From the NCBI RefSeq assembly GCF_012910705.2, contig NZ_WTVG02000040.1, positions 992,001 through 1,056,000 on the forward strand: a DNA stretch of 64,000 nt, given 5' to 3'. This document shows, piece after piece, positions 44,390-53,054 of this stretch. A program made the position numbers and the translations under genes. Within the stretch, counting starts at the first letter, position 1. Every line of letters begins with the position of its first letter. The notes beneath the pieces are model-generated. The model ran no database searches. It saw nothing but the letters and a program-made list of their open reading frames with translations, and had not been told where the DNA came from. This DNA comes from Aromatoleum anaerobium. GTDB taxonomy: Bacteria; Pseudomonadota; Gammaproteobacteria; Burkholderiales; Rhodocyclaceae.

Positions 44390-45541
44390 TCAGCTTTGGT
44401 TCTGCCCCAGGGCCAGCGTACGGGCCGCAACCGCGTCCCAGCTCAGCGACTCGCGGGCGCGCACAAGCCCCGCAGCGCCCAGTGCCTCGCGTCGGCCGTC
44501 ATCACGCAAAATGGCCGCCAGCGCCGCGGTCACCGCCAATTGCGAGTCGCCATCGATGCGCAGACCGGTAATGCCTTCCAGCACCGCGGACCCGGTTCCC
44601 CCCGCCCGCCCCGCGACGACAGCCTTGCCACAAGCCGCAGCCTCGATGAAGACGATGCCGAAGCCCTCGGTGTCGCCGGCGATATCGCGATTCGCGAGCA
44701 CGAACAGGTCGCACGCGTTGTACCAGCGCGGCAAATCCTCCAGCGGCACGTGGCCGAGGTGATGCACCCGAGCGCCGACGCCGAGTTGCTGCGCGAGACC
44801 GGCAAGGTAGTCGTTGTCTTCACCGATTCCGATAATCGCGTAATGCACGTCGAGCCCGGCCGCGACGAGTTCCGGCAGGCAGCGGATCACGGTATCGAAG
44901 CCCTTGCGGCGCTGCAGCCGACCTACCGACAGCAGCAGCTTCGCGTGGGGCGACAGACCCAGGCCGCTGCGCAGGTCCCGCGATGGCAGCCCGGGACGGA
45001 AGCGGCCGGTGTCGACGCCGGGATGGATGATCGAGATCCGCCGCGCCGCGACCCCCATGTCGGTCAGCACCTGGCGCGTGAAGTCGCTGTTCGCGATGAC
45101 CCGGTCCGCGTGGCGCAGGACGAAGCGCATCGCCCGGTATTTGTTGCCGCGGCCCCAGCCGGTCAGTTCCTCGCCATGCGCATAGATCGCGACCGGGCGG
45201 CCGGTGAGTCGCGCAACCAACCAGGCCACCAGCCCCTCAGGCAGCGCCCGGCCGGCGTGGACGGCGTCGAAGCGGTGGCGTAGCGCCAGCGCCAGCGACC
45301 GGACGAAGAGCTTGAGGTACATCCCGAGCGATTCCGGCCGCAGCCAGGTGACGCGGCGCAGATCGAGGCGATGCACGCTGTTCGGGTGCGCGGCGTCATG
45401 CGCCGCGGCGCCCGGCACGGCGGCGGTGACGATATGGATCTCCTTGCCGCCGAGACGCCGATAGACTTCATCGAACCACACGGCAGTACCGCCCTTGGTG
45501 GGCAGGAACAATTCGGTGATCACAAGGTAGCGTTGGGTCAT
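44390..45541 (-). CDS. Glycosyltransferase family 4 (GT-B)
   Basis: A 383-residue GT-B enzyme: LVITELFLPTKGGTAVWFDEVYRRL at the N-terminus, HAGRALPEGLVAWL and HGEELTGWGRGNK in the acceptor domain, then SVGRLQRRKGFDTVIRCL and the donor-site E-x7-E motif EGFGIVFIEAAACGKAVVAG. The frame is open far upstream, but ATG 45541 overlaps the preceding stop and begins the conserved fold. Confidence 0.9.
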   Translation of the reverse strand: MTQRYLVITELFLPTKGGTAVWFDEVYRRLGGKEIHIVTAAVPGAAAHDAAHPNSVHRLDLRRVTWLRPESLGMYLKLFVRSLALALRHRFDAVHAGRALPEGLVAWLVARLTGRPVAIYAHGEELTGWGRGNKYRAMRFVLRHADRVIANSDFTRQVLTDMGVAARRISIIHPGVDTGRFRPGLPSRDLRSGLGLSPHAKLLLSVGRLQRRKGFDTVIRCLPELVAAGLDVHYAIIGIGEDNDYLAGLAQQLGVGARVHHLGHVPLEDLPRWYNACDLFVLANRDIAGDTEGFGIVFIEAAACGKAVVAGRAGGTGSAVLEGITGLRIDGDSQLAVTAALAAILRDDGRREALGAAGLVRARESLSWDAVAARTLALGQNQS

Positions 45542-46821
45542 CGATCGGTGCGCCCGCTCAGGGGAGTCGACGAACTCTGGCCAGTCCTGGCGGCAGGAGT
45601 CCCGTTCCGCGCCCGCATGCCGAGCAGCCACCCGGCAAACCGCAGCGGCCAAGCCAGACCGGTTGTCTTCAGCAGTCGGGCACACGGCGGCTCTGCCTGC
45701 AGGCGGCGCAGCCAGACGCGCAGCCGCATCGGCAGCCCGCACGCGAGCAGCGGCGACGCCGGATCACCGAAGTGGCAGGCGAGCTCGGCGGTGCGCATGA
45801 AGCACAGCGCCGGGTGGCGCGCGACCGCGCCGCGCAATGCGCGCTCGAGTTCGCTCAACGCCGCCCGCGCATCGCCGGGCGCGGCGATGAAGCTCTCGCG
45901 ATGCATCTCCAGCAGCGTCGGCCGGCCCTGCGCCGTTCGTGTCGCAACCGCCTGCCACACCCGCTCCGCGCGGTGCCCGCGAATCGGCTCGAAATAGTCG
46001 TTGCGCACCACGTAGCGCAGCCCGCCGACACCGCATTCGCCATTCCGGATGCGGCGCGTCGGCGGCCCGAGATTGCCCGCCGCATCGCGCCCCTCGTAAC
46101 GGCAGCCGGGCGTCACCACGCAGCGCACGCCGTGCGCCGCCCAGGCCCGCTCGAGCGCATCGTCCCAGACGAAGGTATTCGGCACCGCAACCTCCGGCAG
46201 TTCACCGAAAACCTGCTTGAAAAGCGCGGCCTCCTCACGCACCGCGGCTTCGATCGCGGGCGGCGCAAGCGGCGTGCTGGGCAGGCGTGCCGAATCGACC
46301 CAGCGGCTCTGCAGCGCCGCCGGCAGCGCTTCGCTGCGCGTCGACGGGTCGGCAAGCCATTCGCGTAGCGCCTCGTCGTCGGCGAGGCGCGCGAGCAACG
46401 CAGCCGGCCAGAAATGCTCCAGACCGTGCCGCTGCAATGCGAACACCCGCGTCGCACAGCCGTCGCGGATTGCCGCGACGATCGGCGCGAATTCGGGTTC
46501 TGCGAGGCTGCGCCGCGCATAGACTTTCCCCTTGCCGGCGAGGATCGCCGCTCCGTCGGGCACCCCCAGCACTATGCCGAGCGTCATCACCGCCGGCCGG
46601 CCGGATCGGTCGCGGATCGCGTCGAGACTGGCGGCGATCGCGCGCAGGATCCCGGCGTCCGTCCCAGGGCCCGGGCCCCAGTCGTCGCTCTCGACGATCA
46701 CGACCGGCCGCGTCAGCACCGGCTCGCGCCATAGGGCCCGCAGCAACCGTCCATGCATCGCCGTGAGCAGGCCGGCCGAAACGACGACCCACAGCAGCAG
46801 CAAGGTCAGAACCGTACTCAT
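45538..46821 (-). CDS. Membrane-anchored polysaccharide deacetylase-like protein
   Basis: A 427-residue protein with an N-terminal membrane helix (VLTLLLLWVVVSAGLLTA) and a large domain starting RPVVIVESDDWGPGPGTD. The Asp-Asp pair at a strand end, HGLEHFWP and the late FVWDDALERAW and EMHRESF segments suggest a (beta/alpha) barrel like NodB deacetylases or glycoside hydrolases acting on polysaccharide, but the canonical CE4 motifs are not all present. It is first in the minus operon, divergent from the asparagine synthetase homologue across a 160-base gap with no convincing promoter. Confidence 0.6.
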   Translation of the reverse strand: MSTVLTLLLLWVVVSAGLLTAMHGRLLRALWREPVLTRPVVIVESDDWGPGPGTDAGILRAIAASLDAIRDRSGRPAVMTLGIVLGVPDGAAILAGKGKVYARRSLAEPEFAPIVAAIRDGCATRVFALQRHGLEHFWPAALLARLADDEALREWLADPSTRSEALPAALQSRWVDSARLPSTPLAPPAIEAAVREEAALFKQVFGELPEVAVPNTFVWDDALERAWAAHGVRCVVTPGCRYEGRDAAGNLGPPTRRIRNGECGVGGLRYVVRNDYFEPIRGHRAERVWQAVATRTAQGRPTLLEMHRESFIAAPGDARAALSELERALRGAVARHPALCFMRTAELACHFGDPASPLLACGLPMRLRVWLRRLQAEPPCARLLKTTGLAWPLRFAGWLLGMRARNGTPAARTGQSSSTPLSGRTDR

Positions 46822-46981
46822 CGCCGGGTTGCTCCACAGCCCGCGCCACGGCCGTCTTTCGCGATCATGCCGCCCTCCCCGCACGCGCGCACACGCACGC
46901 AGCCCGGGTCGCGCTGCACTTTCCTCGCATATCATCGGCTACCATGGCAGCAGCCCCGATCAACCAGAAGGAGCCGAAGCG

Positions 46982-48841
46982 ATGAAAACCTCCCGAATCC
47001 TGTGCGGCTGGGCAAATCTCGGCGGGGGCAACGACATCGCGCCCGCTGCACTGGAAGCGATGCTCGGCGCCGAAGGCATCGCCAGGCCCGCCCACGCGCT
47101 GGAGCTGCCCGGCGCAAGCCGGATCGCGGCGGGTCCGACTGCGGCCTGGACCGACTACGACGCCGCGGCGCAGTGCGCTGTGGCGATCCTCGGCAGGCCA
47201 CGCTGGGGCGACCGCGCGACTGCGACCCTCGCGAACGACCGCGGCCACGCCACCGCTGCGATGGCGCGTTACCGCGCGCACGGCGATCGCATGCTCGCGG
47301 ACCTGTTCGGGAGCTTTGCGCTGGTGCTGATCGACTTTGCTCAGGGGCGCGTCGTGCTGGCCGTGGACCGCACGGGCGTGGAGCGGATGTGTTTCGCGCG
47401 CGTCGGTCCGCTGCTGGTCTTCTCGACCAGCGCCCGCGCCGTCGCACGGCACCCGGCTGTCGGTGCGCGGGTGAGCCGCCAGGCGCTGTATGACTATCTC
47501 TACTGCCACATGGTACCGAGTCCCGGTACGGCATTCGCCGGCGTCGAGAAGCTGCTGCCGGCGCAACAGCTTGTCGCGACCCCGCACCACGCGACGCGCA
47601 GCTTCTACTGGGCGATGCGCTTCGAGCCTGCCGCCACGGCGTCCGCGAATGGACAGCAAGAATCCTTCAGGGACCTGCTGCGGCAATCCGTGCGACGCCA
47701 GATTGATGAGAGGCCGACCGGTGCGTTTCTTTCCGGCGGTACCGACAGCTCGACGGTGACCGGGCTGCTCGGCGAGATCAGCGGTCGCCCTGCACGCACC
47801 TTTTCGATCGGCTTCGACGCGGAAGGCTTCGACGAGCTGGAGTATGCACGCGTCACCGCGCGGCACTTCCGCGCCGAAGCCCGAGAGTTCTACGTCACCC
47901 CGGAGCACGTCGCCGAGGCCGTGCCGCTGATCGCCAGTGCCTATGACGAACCGTTCGGCAATGCGTCGGCGGTACCGACATACTTCTGTGCCCGGCTCGC
48001 GCGGCAACACGGCGTCGAGGTGATGCTCGCCGGCGACGGCGGCGACGAGTTCTTCGGCGGCAACGTGCGCTACGCGAAACAGGGAATATTCGAACACTAT
48101 CAGGCGCTGGGCCCCGCGCTGCGCCGCTTGATCGAACCGGTCGTGCTCAACTTCCCGCGCGGGGCGTCGCTGCCGCCGGTGCGCAAGGCGCAAAGCTATG
48201 TGCGCCAGGCACGGATCCCGCTGCCCGACCGCCTCGAAACCTATAATTTCCTGCACCGGGACCCGCTCCACGAGATCCTCGAACCCGAGTTCCTCGCCGC
48301 GGTGGATACCGGAAGGCCGCTCGATCTGATGCGGGACGCCTATTCGAGGACGGAGTCGGAAGACCCGGTGGACCGGATGATGCACCTCGATCACAAGTTC
48401 ACGCTCGCCGACAATGACCTGCGCAAGGTCGGCCGGGTGTGCGAACTGGCGGGCATCGATGTGCGTTACCCATTCCTCGACGACGATCTGGTCGAATTCT
48501 CCGGCACGCTGCGCGTCGCGCAGAAGGTGAGTGGCAACAGGCTGCGGGTGTTCTTCAAGGACGCGCTGCGCGATTTTCTGCCGGGCGAGACGATCGCGAA
48601 GTCCAAGCACGGGTTCGGCCTGCCGTTCGGGCTTTGGCTCGGCACCAGCGAGCCGCTGCAGACGCAGGCGAGGCAGGCGCTCGGGCGCCTCGGGGAACGC
48701 GGCATCGTGCGCCCGGATTATCTGCAACGCCTGTGGCGGGAACATTCGAGCAGTCATGCGACTTATTATGGCGTCATGATCTGGGTGCTCACCCAGCTCG
48801 AGCTCTGGCTGCAGCAGAACGATCGGGCACAGGGCCGATAG
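46982..48841 (+). CDS. Asparagine synthetase-like amidotransferase lacking the glutaminase Cys
   Basis: A 619-residue homologue of class B asparagine synthetases. The synthetase half has the PP-loop SGGTDSSTVTGLL (251-263), YDEPFGNASAVPTYF and DGGDEFFGG. The N-terminal half keeps the general fold (FGSFALVLID, VLAVDRTGVERMCF, LLVFSTSARAV) but begins MKTSRILCGW with no Cys at position 2, so glutamine hydrolysis is not expected. AAGGAG precedes the ATG. It probably uses free ammonia or forms another amide or ester bond. A second, complete paralogue lies at 55856-57784. Its end overlaps the O-ligase gene by 53 bases tail to tail. Confidence 0.85.
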   Translation: MKTSRILCGWANLGGGNDIAPAALEAMLGAEGIARPAHALELPGASRIAAGPTAAWTDYDAAAQCAVAILGRPRWGDRATATLANDRGHATAAMARYRAHGDRMLADLFGSFALVLIDFAQGRVVLAVDRTGVERMCFARVGPLLVFSTSARAVARHPAVGARVSRQALYDYLYCHMVPSPGTAFAGVEKLLPAQQLVATPHHATRSFYWAMRFEPAATASANGQQESFRDLLRQSVRRQIDERPTGAFLSGGTDSSTVTGLLGEISGRPARTFSIGFDAEGFDELEYARVTARHFRAEAREFYVTPEHVAEAVPLIASAYDEPFGNASAVPTYFCARLARQHGVEVMLAGDGGDEFFGGNVRYAKQGIFEHYQALGPALRRLIEPVVLNFPRGASLPPVRKAQSYVRQARIPLPDRLETYNFLHRDPLHEILEPEFLAAVDTGRPLDLMRDAYSRTESEDPVDRMMHLDHKFTLADNDLRKVGRVCELAGIDVRYPFLDDDLVEFSGTLRVAQKVSGNRLRVFFKDALRDFLPGETIAKSKHGFGLPFGLWLGTSEPLQTQARQALGRLGERGIVRPDYLQRLWREHSSSHATYYGVMIWVLTQLELWLQQNDRAQGR

Positions 48842-50135
48842 GCATGGAGCATCCCGGCGCCGGCGATGCGTCCCGCGCTCGCCTGACCTTCGCGTCGCCG
48901 AGCACCCCCTCCCGGCGCAGAATCGCCTTCATGATCACGACGATCAGCACCAGGTTGTAGTAATAGTCGAAATACGCCATGCCGAGAAAGGCGCCGGCCG
49001 AGAGGTAGGCGATCAGGCTGGCCTGGACCATCTTGGCCAGATCTCCCATCCAGGCGCGTTCCGGGACTGTCCTCACCGCGTGCGCCACGGCGTCCGCCGA
49101 GCGCCACGTCAAGACCGCGAGCAGCAGGAACAGCCCCAGGCCGACGAATCCGTGCTCTCCGAGCACCTCGAAATATACGCTATGGACGTCCCGGGCGTTC
49201 GTGGGATCGGGCGCATAGAGCGCGAACATTCCGCGCTGAAAGGTTTCGAACCCGCCGCCGAGCGGGCGGTCCTTGGCGAGATTGAAGGCCATCCACCACG
49301 CATTGACGCGCCCCATCGCCGACTTGTCTTCCTCGTAGCTCTGGATCGTGTGCATGCGCTCATACCATGCTTCGGGCATGATCTGCACGACGGCGAGGGC
49401 CGACGCCGCAGCGAGCAGCGCAACGAGGAACTTCTGTCGCGACTTGAGCCAGAACATCAGGCTCATCGCGGCCATGCCGAGCAACGCGCCGCGCGACTGC
49501 GTCCCGATCGCGCCGAGCGCGGTGAGGACCGTCGCGGCATAGATTCCGCTACGCAGCCATTTTCGGTCGATGCTCCGGGCGAGGAAATAAAGCAGCGGGA
49601 TCGTCATCGCCAGTGCGAGTCCGATCTCGTTGTTGCCGCCGATGAAGGTCCCGGGCGGCCCCTGTACCCGAAAGACGCCGCCGTGCAGGATCGTGAAGAT
49701 GCCGCCCTTGACACCATAGAACGCCAGTGACAGGGCGATCGTCCATACCAGCAGCTTCAGCCGTCCGGGGGTCGTAATGAGCATCATCGCGACGAGGATC
49801 ATCAACTGGATCTTGATGACCTTGTCGAACTGCACCCATGCCAGCCCAGGGTAGACGGCGAAGATCGTCGTGATGAACATCCACCCGACGAAGAGCACCA
49901 GGATCACCGTCTCGCGCTCCCACGGAATGCGTTTCTCCTCTTTCGAGAACAGCATCGCGAGCAGCGTCGTCAGCGCCACGATCAACGCGAACGGCATCGT
50001 CGTGCTGAACCCCCATGCCATCCGGTGCGGATTCATGAAACCCAGCCACGTCCACACCAGGATGCCGATCCACGGCCGTCTGAGGATAAAGGGCAGCGAC
50101 CCGAACACCGCCAGTGTTACCGCTATGTCGCGCAT
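48789..50135 (-). CDS. O-antigen ligase-like protein, exosortase A system-associated
   Basis: A 448-residue polytopic membrane protein of the Wzy/WaaL ligase family, matching the putative O-glycosylation ligase of XrtA systems (TIGR03097 as remembered). About 10-12 helices surround a large periplasmic region including QGPPGTFIGGNNEIGLALAM and the Wzy_C segment RPLGGGFETF...VHSVYFEVLGEHGFVGL. It likely joins or polymerises glycan chains outside the membrane. GGGAG precedes ATG 50135, which overlaps the PaaK-like gene by 13 bases. Confidence 0.88.
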   Translation of the reverse strand: MRDIAVTLAVFGSLPFILRRPWIGILVWTWLGFMNPHRMAWGFSTTMPFALIVALTTLLAMLFSKEEKRIPWERETVILVLFVGWMFITTIFAVYPGLAWVQFDKVIKIQLMILVAMMLITTPGRLKLLVWTIALSLAFYGVKGGIFTILHGGVFRVQGPPGTFIGGNNEIGLALAMTIPLLYFLARSIDRKWLRSGIYAATVLTALGAIGTQSRGALLGMAAMSLMFWLKSRQKFLVALLAAASALAVVQIMPEAWYERMHTIQSYEEDKSAMGRVNAWWMAFNLAKDRPLGGGFETFQRGMFALYAPDPTNARDVHSVYFEVLGEHGFVGLGLFLLLAVLTWRSADAVAHAVRTVPERAWMGDLAKMVQASLIAYLSAGAFLGMAYFDYYYNLVLIVVIMKAILRREGVLGDAKVRRARDASPAPGCSMPIGPVPDRSAAARARAG

Positions 50136-51511
50136 CGAGAGGCTCCCTGGACATTCACGCGGCTCACGACGTAACGATACTTGCCGGATTTTTCCGGCGT
50201 AACGGCGGGCACGCGTTCGACCTCGACGCTGACGCCCTGGCCGAGGCGGCTGCCGACGCCGTGGCGGATCCTGTCCTCGGTTTGGCTGCTGAAACCAGGC
50301 CCGGGCACGACCATCACGCGGGTCAGTTCGGTGCTCTCCTGCACGATCTTGAACGCCGTGACCTCGGGCAGGTCGCGCAGGACGTAGATCAGCGCGAGGC
50401 CGTGCATCACGGTCCCGTCGCGCGCGACGACGAAGTCCGTCGTCCGGCCCTGGATTTCCTTGAGCAGCGGCAGGCCGCGCCCGCAGGCGCACGGAGCCGG
50501 ATCGATCGCCGCGACGTCGCCGGTGCGATAGCGGATGAACGGAAAGTCCCGCGTCGCCAGGTGCGTGACGACGATCTCGCCCGACTGCCCGGCCGGCACC
50601 GGCCGGCCCTGCGTGTCGACGATCTCGACGACCATGTCCTCGGCGGTGAGGTGCATCCCGCCCGACGGGCATTGATGCGCGATGAAACCGGCGTCGCGCG
50701 CGCCGTAGCCGTCCGCCACCCGGCAGCCGAAGACGCGCTCGAGCTTCGTGCGCTGTTCATCGTAGAGCCGCTCGGACGTGCAGAACGCGACCTTCACGCC
50801 GAGATCGTCCATGCGCTGTCCGCGCGCTTCGGCGTGCCGTGCGATCAGCGACAGCGCCGACGGGTATCCGAAAAGCATTTTCGGGCGACGCCTGCGGATG
50901 CGCTCGACGAACGCATCGAGCCGGCTCTCCGACATCTCGAACGCCGGCAGAAGTTCAGTGCGCATCAGCGCGTCGCGCCACTGACGGATGCGATCCTGCG
51001 TGCCCAGTTCGATCGGCGAGCCCCACACGACGATTTCCGGGTCGCCGATATCCACGCCCCACCAGCGCGTCGCGCGCCATTTGGCTGCGACGTCGTGACT
51101 CACCCGTTCGCCGCCGATGAAGAAGATCAGCGGCTCGCCGCTCGAGCCGCCCGTATTGAAGCGGGCGAGATCGCGCGCCTGGTCCGACTTGAGCGCGTCC
51201 ACATTCGCGCGAATCTCGGCCTTGCCGAGGAACGGCAGCCGCTCGAGGTCGCGAACATCCGTCAGGGCGTCGGCATCGAATCTGGAGCGGGAAAATAGCT
51301 CGCGATAGTATGGAACGTGGCGCTGCGCATGCGCGAGCAGAGCATGCAGGCGGTCGAACTGCAGGCGCTCGATGCGCAAACGGTCCCACCACTGGGTCTC
51401 GTCGAGCTGCCTGCGCAGCCGCAGCGTGTCGTGCCGCTTCGCGCGCTCCTGTGCCGGGAACAGCAGCTTCGAAACGAAGACGGTATACATATCGTTGATC
51501 ACGTCGTTCAT
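50123..51511 (-). CDS. PaaK/CapK-like AMP-forming ligase
   Basis: A 462-residue phenylacetate-CoA ligase-like protein. It has the nucleotide loop RFNTGGSSGEPLIFF, YGARDAGFIAHQC, RYRTGDVAAIDPAPCACGRGLPLLKEI and the C-terminal Lys in TPEKSGKYRYVV. CapK-type relatives recur in capsule clusters, where the role is unproven; activation of an acid used to decorate the glycan is plausible. It starts in an ATGA overlap with the sulfotransferase remnant. Confidence 0.85.
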   Translation of the reverse strand: MNDVINDMYTVFVSKLLFPAQERAKRHDTLRLRRQLDETQWWDRLRIERLQFDRLHALLAHAQRHVPYYRELFSRSRFDADALTDVRDLERLPFLGKAEIRANVDALKSDQARDLARFNTGGSSGEPLIFFIGGERVSHDVAAKWRATRWWGVDIGDPEIVVWGSPIELGTQDRIRQWRDALMRTELLPAFEMSESRLDAFVERIRRRRPKMLFGYPSALSLIARHAEARGQRMDDLGVKVAFCTSERLYDEQRTKLERVFGCRVADGYGARDAGFIAHQCPSGGMHLTAEDMVVEIVDTQGRPVPAGQSGEIVVTHLATRDFPFIRYRTGDVAAIDPAPCACGRGLPLLKEIQGRTTDFVVARDGTVMHGLALIYVLRDLPEVTAFKIVQESTELTRVMVVPGPGFSSQTEDRIRHGVGSRLGQGVSVEVERVPAVTPEKSGKYRYVVSRVNVQGASRCAT

Positions 51512-51807
51512 GGCCGGGCATCCAGTGCATGGCAAGAACCGAACCGCTGCGCGAGATCCTGGCACAGTTGCGCGGCTGCCGGCTCGATCCCGGACACCGG
51601 TTTGTGCCGGATCGAACTCGCGAAGACGCCGCGGGTGATCTCCTTCGAATACGGGACCCCGAGGAAACCGAAAATCGAAGCGCACTCCCGCTCCGGCTGC
51701 TGCGCGGGCGAACTGCGCCGCACCCATTGATACGCCGACTTCGACGCAACGAACATCTTGTACTCGAGCCGCTCGCGAACGTGGCTCACGCTCAGGCGTT
51801 CAACCAT
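51508..51807 (-). pseudogene. Sulfotransferase remnant (99 codons)
   Basis: A 99-residue frame whose first part (MVERLSVSHVRERLEYKMF) and last part (ERECASIFGFLGVPYSKEI...SSIRHKPVSGIE) resemble pieces of a sulfotransferase; the latter looks like the C-terminal region after the 3'-phosphate motif. The PAPS-binding loops are missing. The two pieces meet around residue 33-37, suggesting an internal deletion of several hundred bases. It still overlaps both neighbours as an intact frame, so a short product may be translated. Assignment rests on the C-terminal pattern and is moderate. Confidence 0.5.
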
Positions 51808-53053
51808 GCGTCTGCCCCTCCGCTTGCGCGTGCCGCCGCGAAGCTCCGGTACGCGGCGCGAGCGCGGCGAACTCCTCGATCAACTCGGCGACGCGTCTGG
51901 ACCATTCGTTTTCCCGCGCGTACGCGCGCAGCGCGTCGCGATCCCAGACTTTCTCCAACGCGGCTTCGGTCGCGCGCAGCAGCGCCGCGCGGTCGCCGAA
52001 CGCGACGACAGTCCCCAGCTCCGGCCGGCTCACGACTTCGCGATTGCCGCCGACATCGGTCGTCACGACCGGCAGCCCGCATGCCATCGCCTCGAGGAAT
52101 ACATTCGCCCACCCCTCGTTGCGGGTCGCAAGCACGAAGACATCGGCCGCCGACAGTGGCAGCTTCAGATCGTCCGGTTCGACGACGCCAAGAAAGCGGA
52201 CAGCGTCCGCCAGTCCGAGCTCCTGCACCGACTGCTCCAGCCGCGCGCGCCAGTCGCCTTCGGCACTCGCGCCGCCGACGATCAGATAGACGAGCCCGGG
52301 AAATCGCTTGCGCAAGTCGGGCAGCAACTCGATCACCCGGTGAAAGCCCTTGCGCTCGGTGAGCCCGCCGACCGAGATCAGCACCCGCGCGCCGGCGGGT
52401 ATACCGAGGGCAGCACGCGCCTGCAACTGCGGCAGCGGCCGAAACCTGGACGTATCGACGCCATTGCCGACGACGCGGACCTTGTCCGCAGCGACGCCCA
52501 GCCGCAGCGCGAGCGCGCGCAGCGATCCGGAGACGGAAAAGATGCGGTCGGCACGCCCGAAGGTGCGACCGATCCGACGCGCCAGAATGGGCGTTGCCGC
52601 ATGTCGAACCTCGGTGCCGCGCAACGTGACCGTCACCGGCCTCCGCAGCCAGCGCCCGATCAGGGTCGCGGCATAGCCGTCGGGGTACGCGAAATGCGCG
52701 TCGAGGACGTCCAGCCGTCCGGCGCGTTTCAGCCGCCACAGCGCGGGCAGACAGCCAAGCGCCAGGAAAATCCCGTCGAGTCCCTTGAAAAAGCCGGGAA
52801 AGCTGAAGAATCGCGGATGAATCACTTCGACGCCGCTCTGCATCTCGCGCCGGGGCACCGCCGGACGGAAATGGGGTCGCCACCAGCGGACAAGGGACTG
52901 GAACGGAAACCAGGCCACCGGCGCAATGACGGTCAGAGGCAGGAATTGACCGACCCGGAACATTCGCTCGCGGATGAACAAGCCGGCATGGGGCTGGGCG
53001 ACGTTCGGGAACAGCGTGGAGAAGACCACGACATGCACCTTGTCGGTCCGCAT
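51800..53053 (-). CDS. Glycosyltransferase family 4 (GT-B)
   Basis: A 417-residue GT-B enzyme: VVFSTLFPNVAQPHAGLFIRERM, DAHFAYPDGYAATLIG and TLRGTEVR in the acceptor domain; ISVGGLTERKGFHRVIELL and the donor-site E-x7-E motif NEGWANVFLEAMACGLPVVTTDVGGNREVV in the second. It lies directly after the exosortase gene (1-base gap), in the position of an XrtA-associated transferase. The sugar specificity is unknown. Confidence 0.9.
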   Translation of the reverse strand: MRTDKVHVVVFSTLFPNVAQPHAGLFIRERMFRVGQFLPLTVIAPVAWFPFQSLVRWWRPHFRPAVPRREMQSGVEVIHPRFFSFPGFFKGLDGIFLALGCLPALWRLKRAGRLDVLDAHFAYPDGYAATLIGRWLRRPVTVTLRGTEVRHAATPILARRIGRTFGRADRIFSVSGSLRALALRLGVAADKVRVVGNGVDTSRFRPLPQLQARAALGIPAGARVLISVGGLTERKGFHRVIELLPDLRKRFPGLVYLIVGGASAEGDWRARLEQSVQELGLADAVRFLGVVEPDDLKLPLSAADVFVLATRNEGWANVFLEAMACGLPVVTTDVGGNREVVSRPELGTVVAFGDRAALLRATEAALEKVWDRDALRAYARENEWSRRVAELIEEFAALAPRTGASRRHAQAEGQTHG

Positions 53054-53054
53054 G

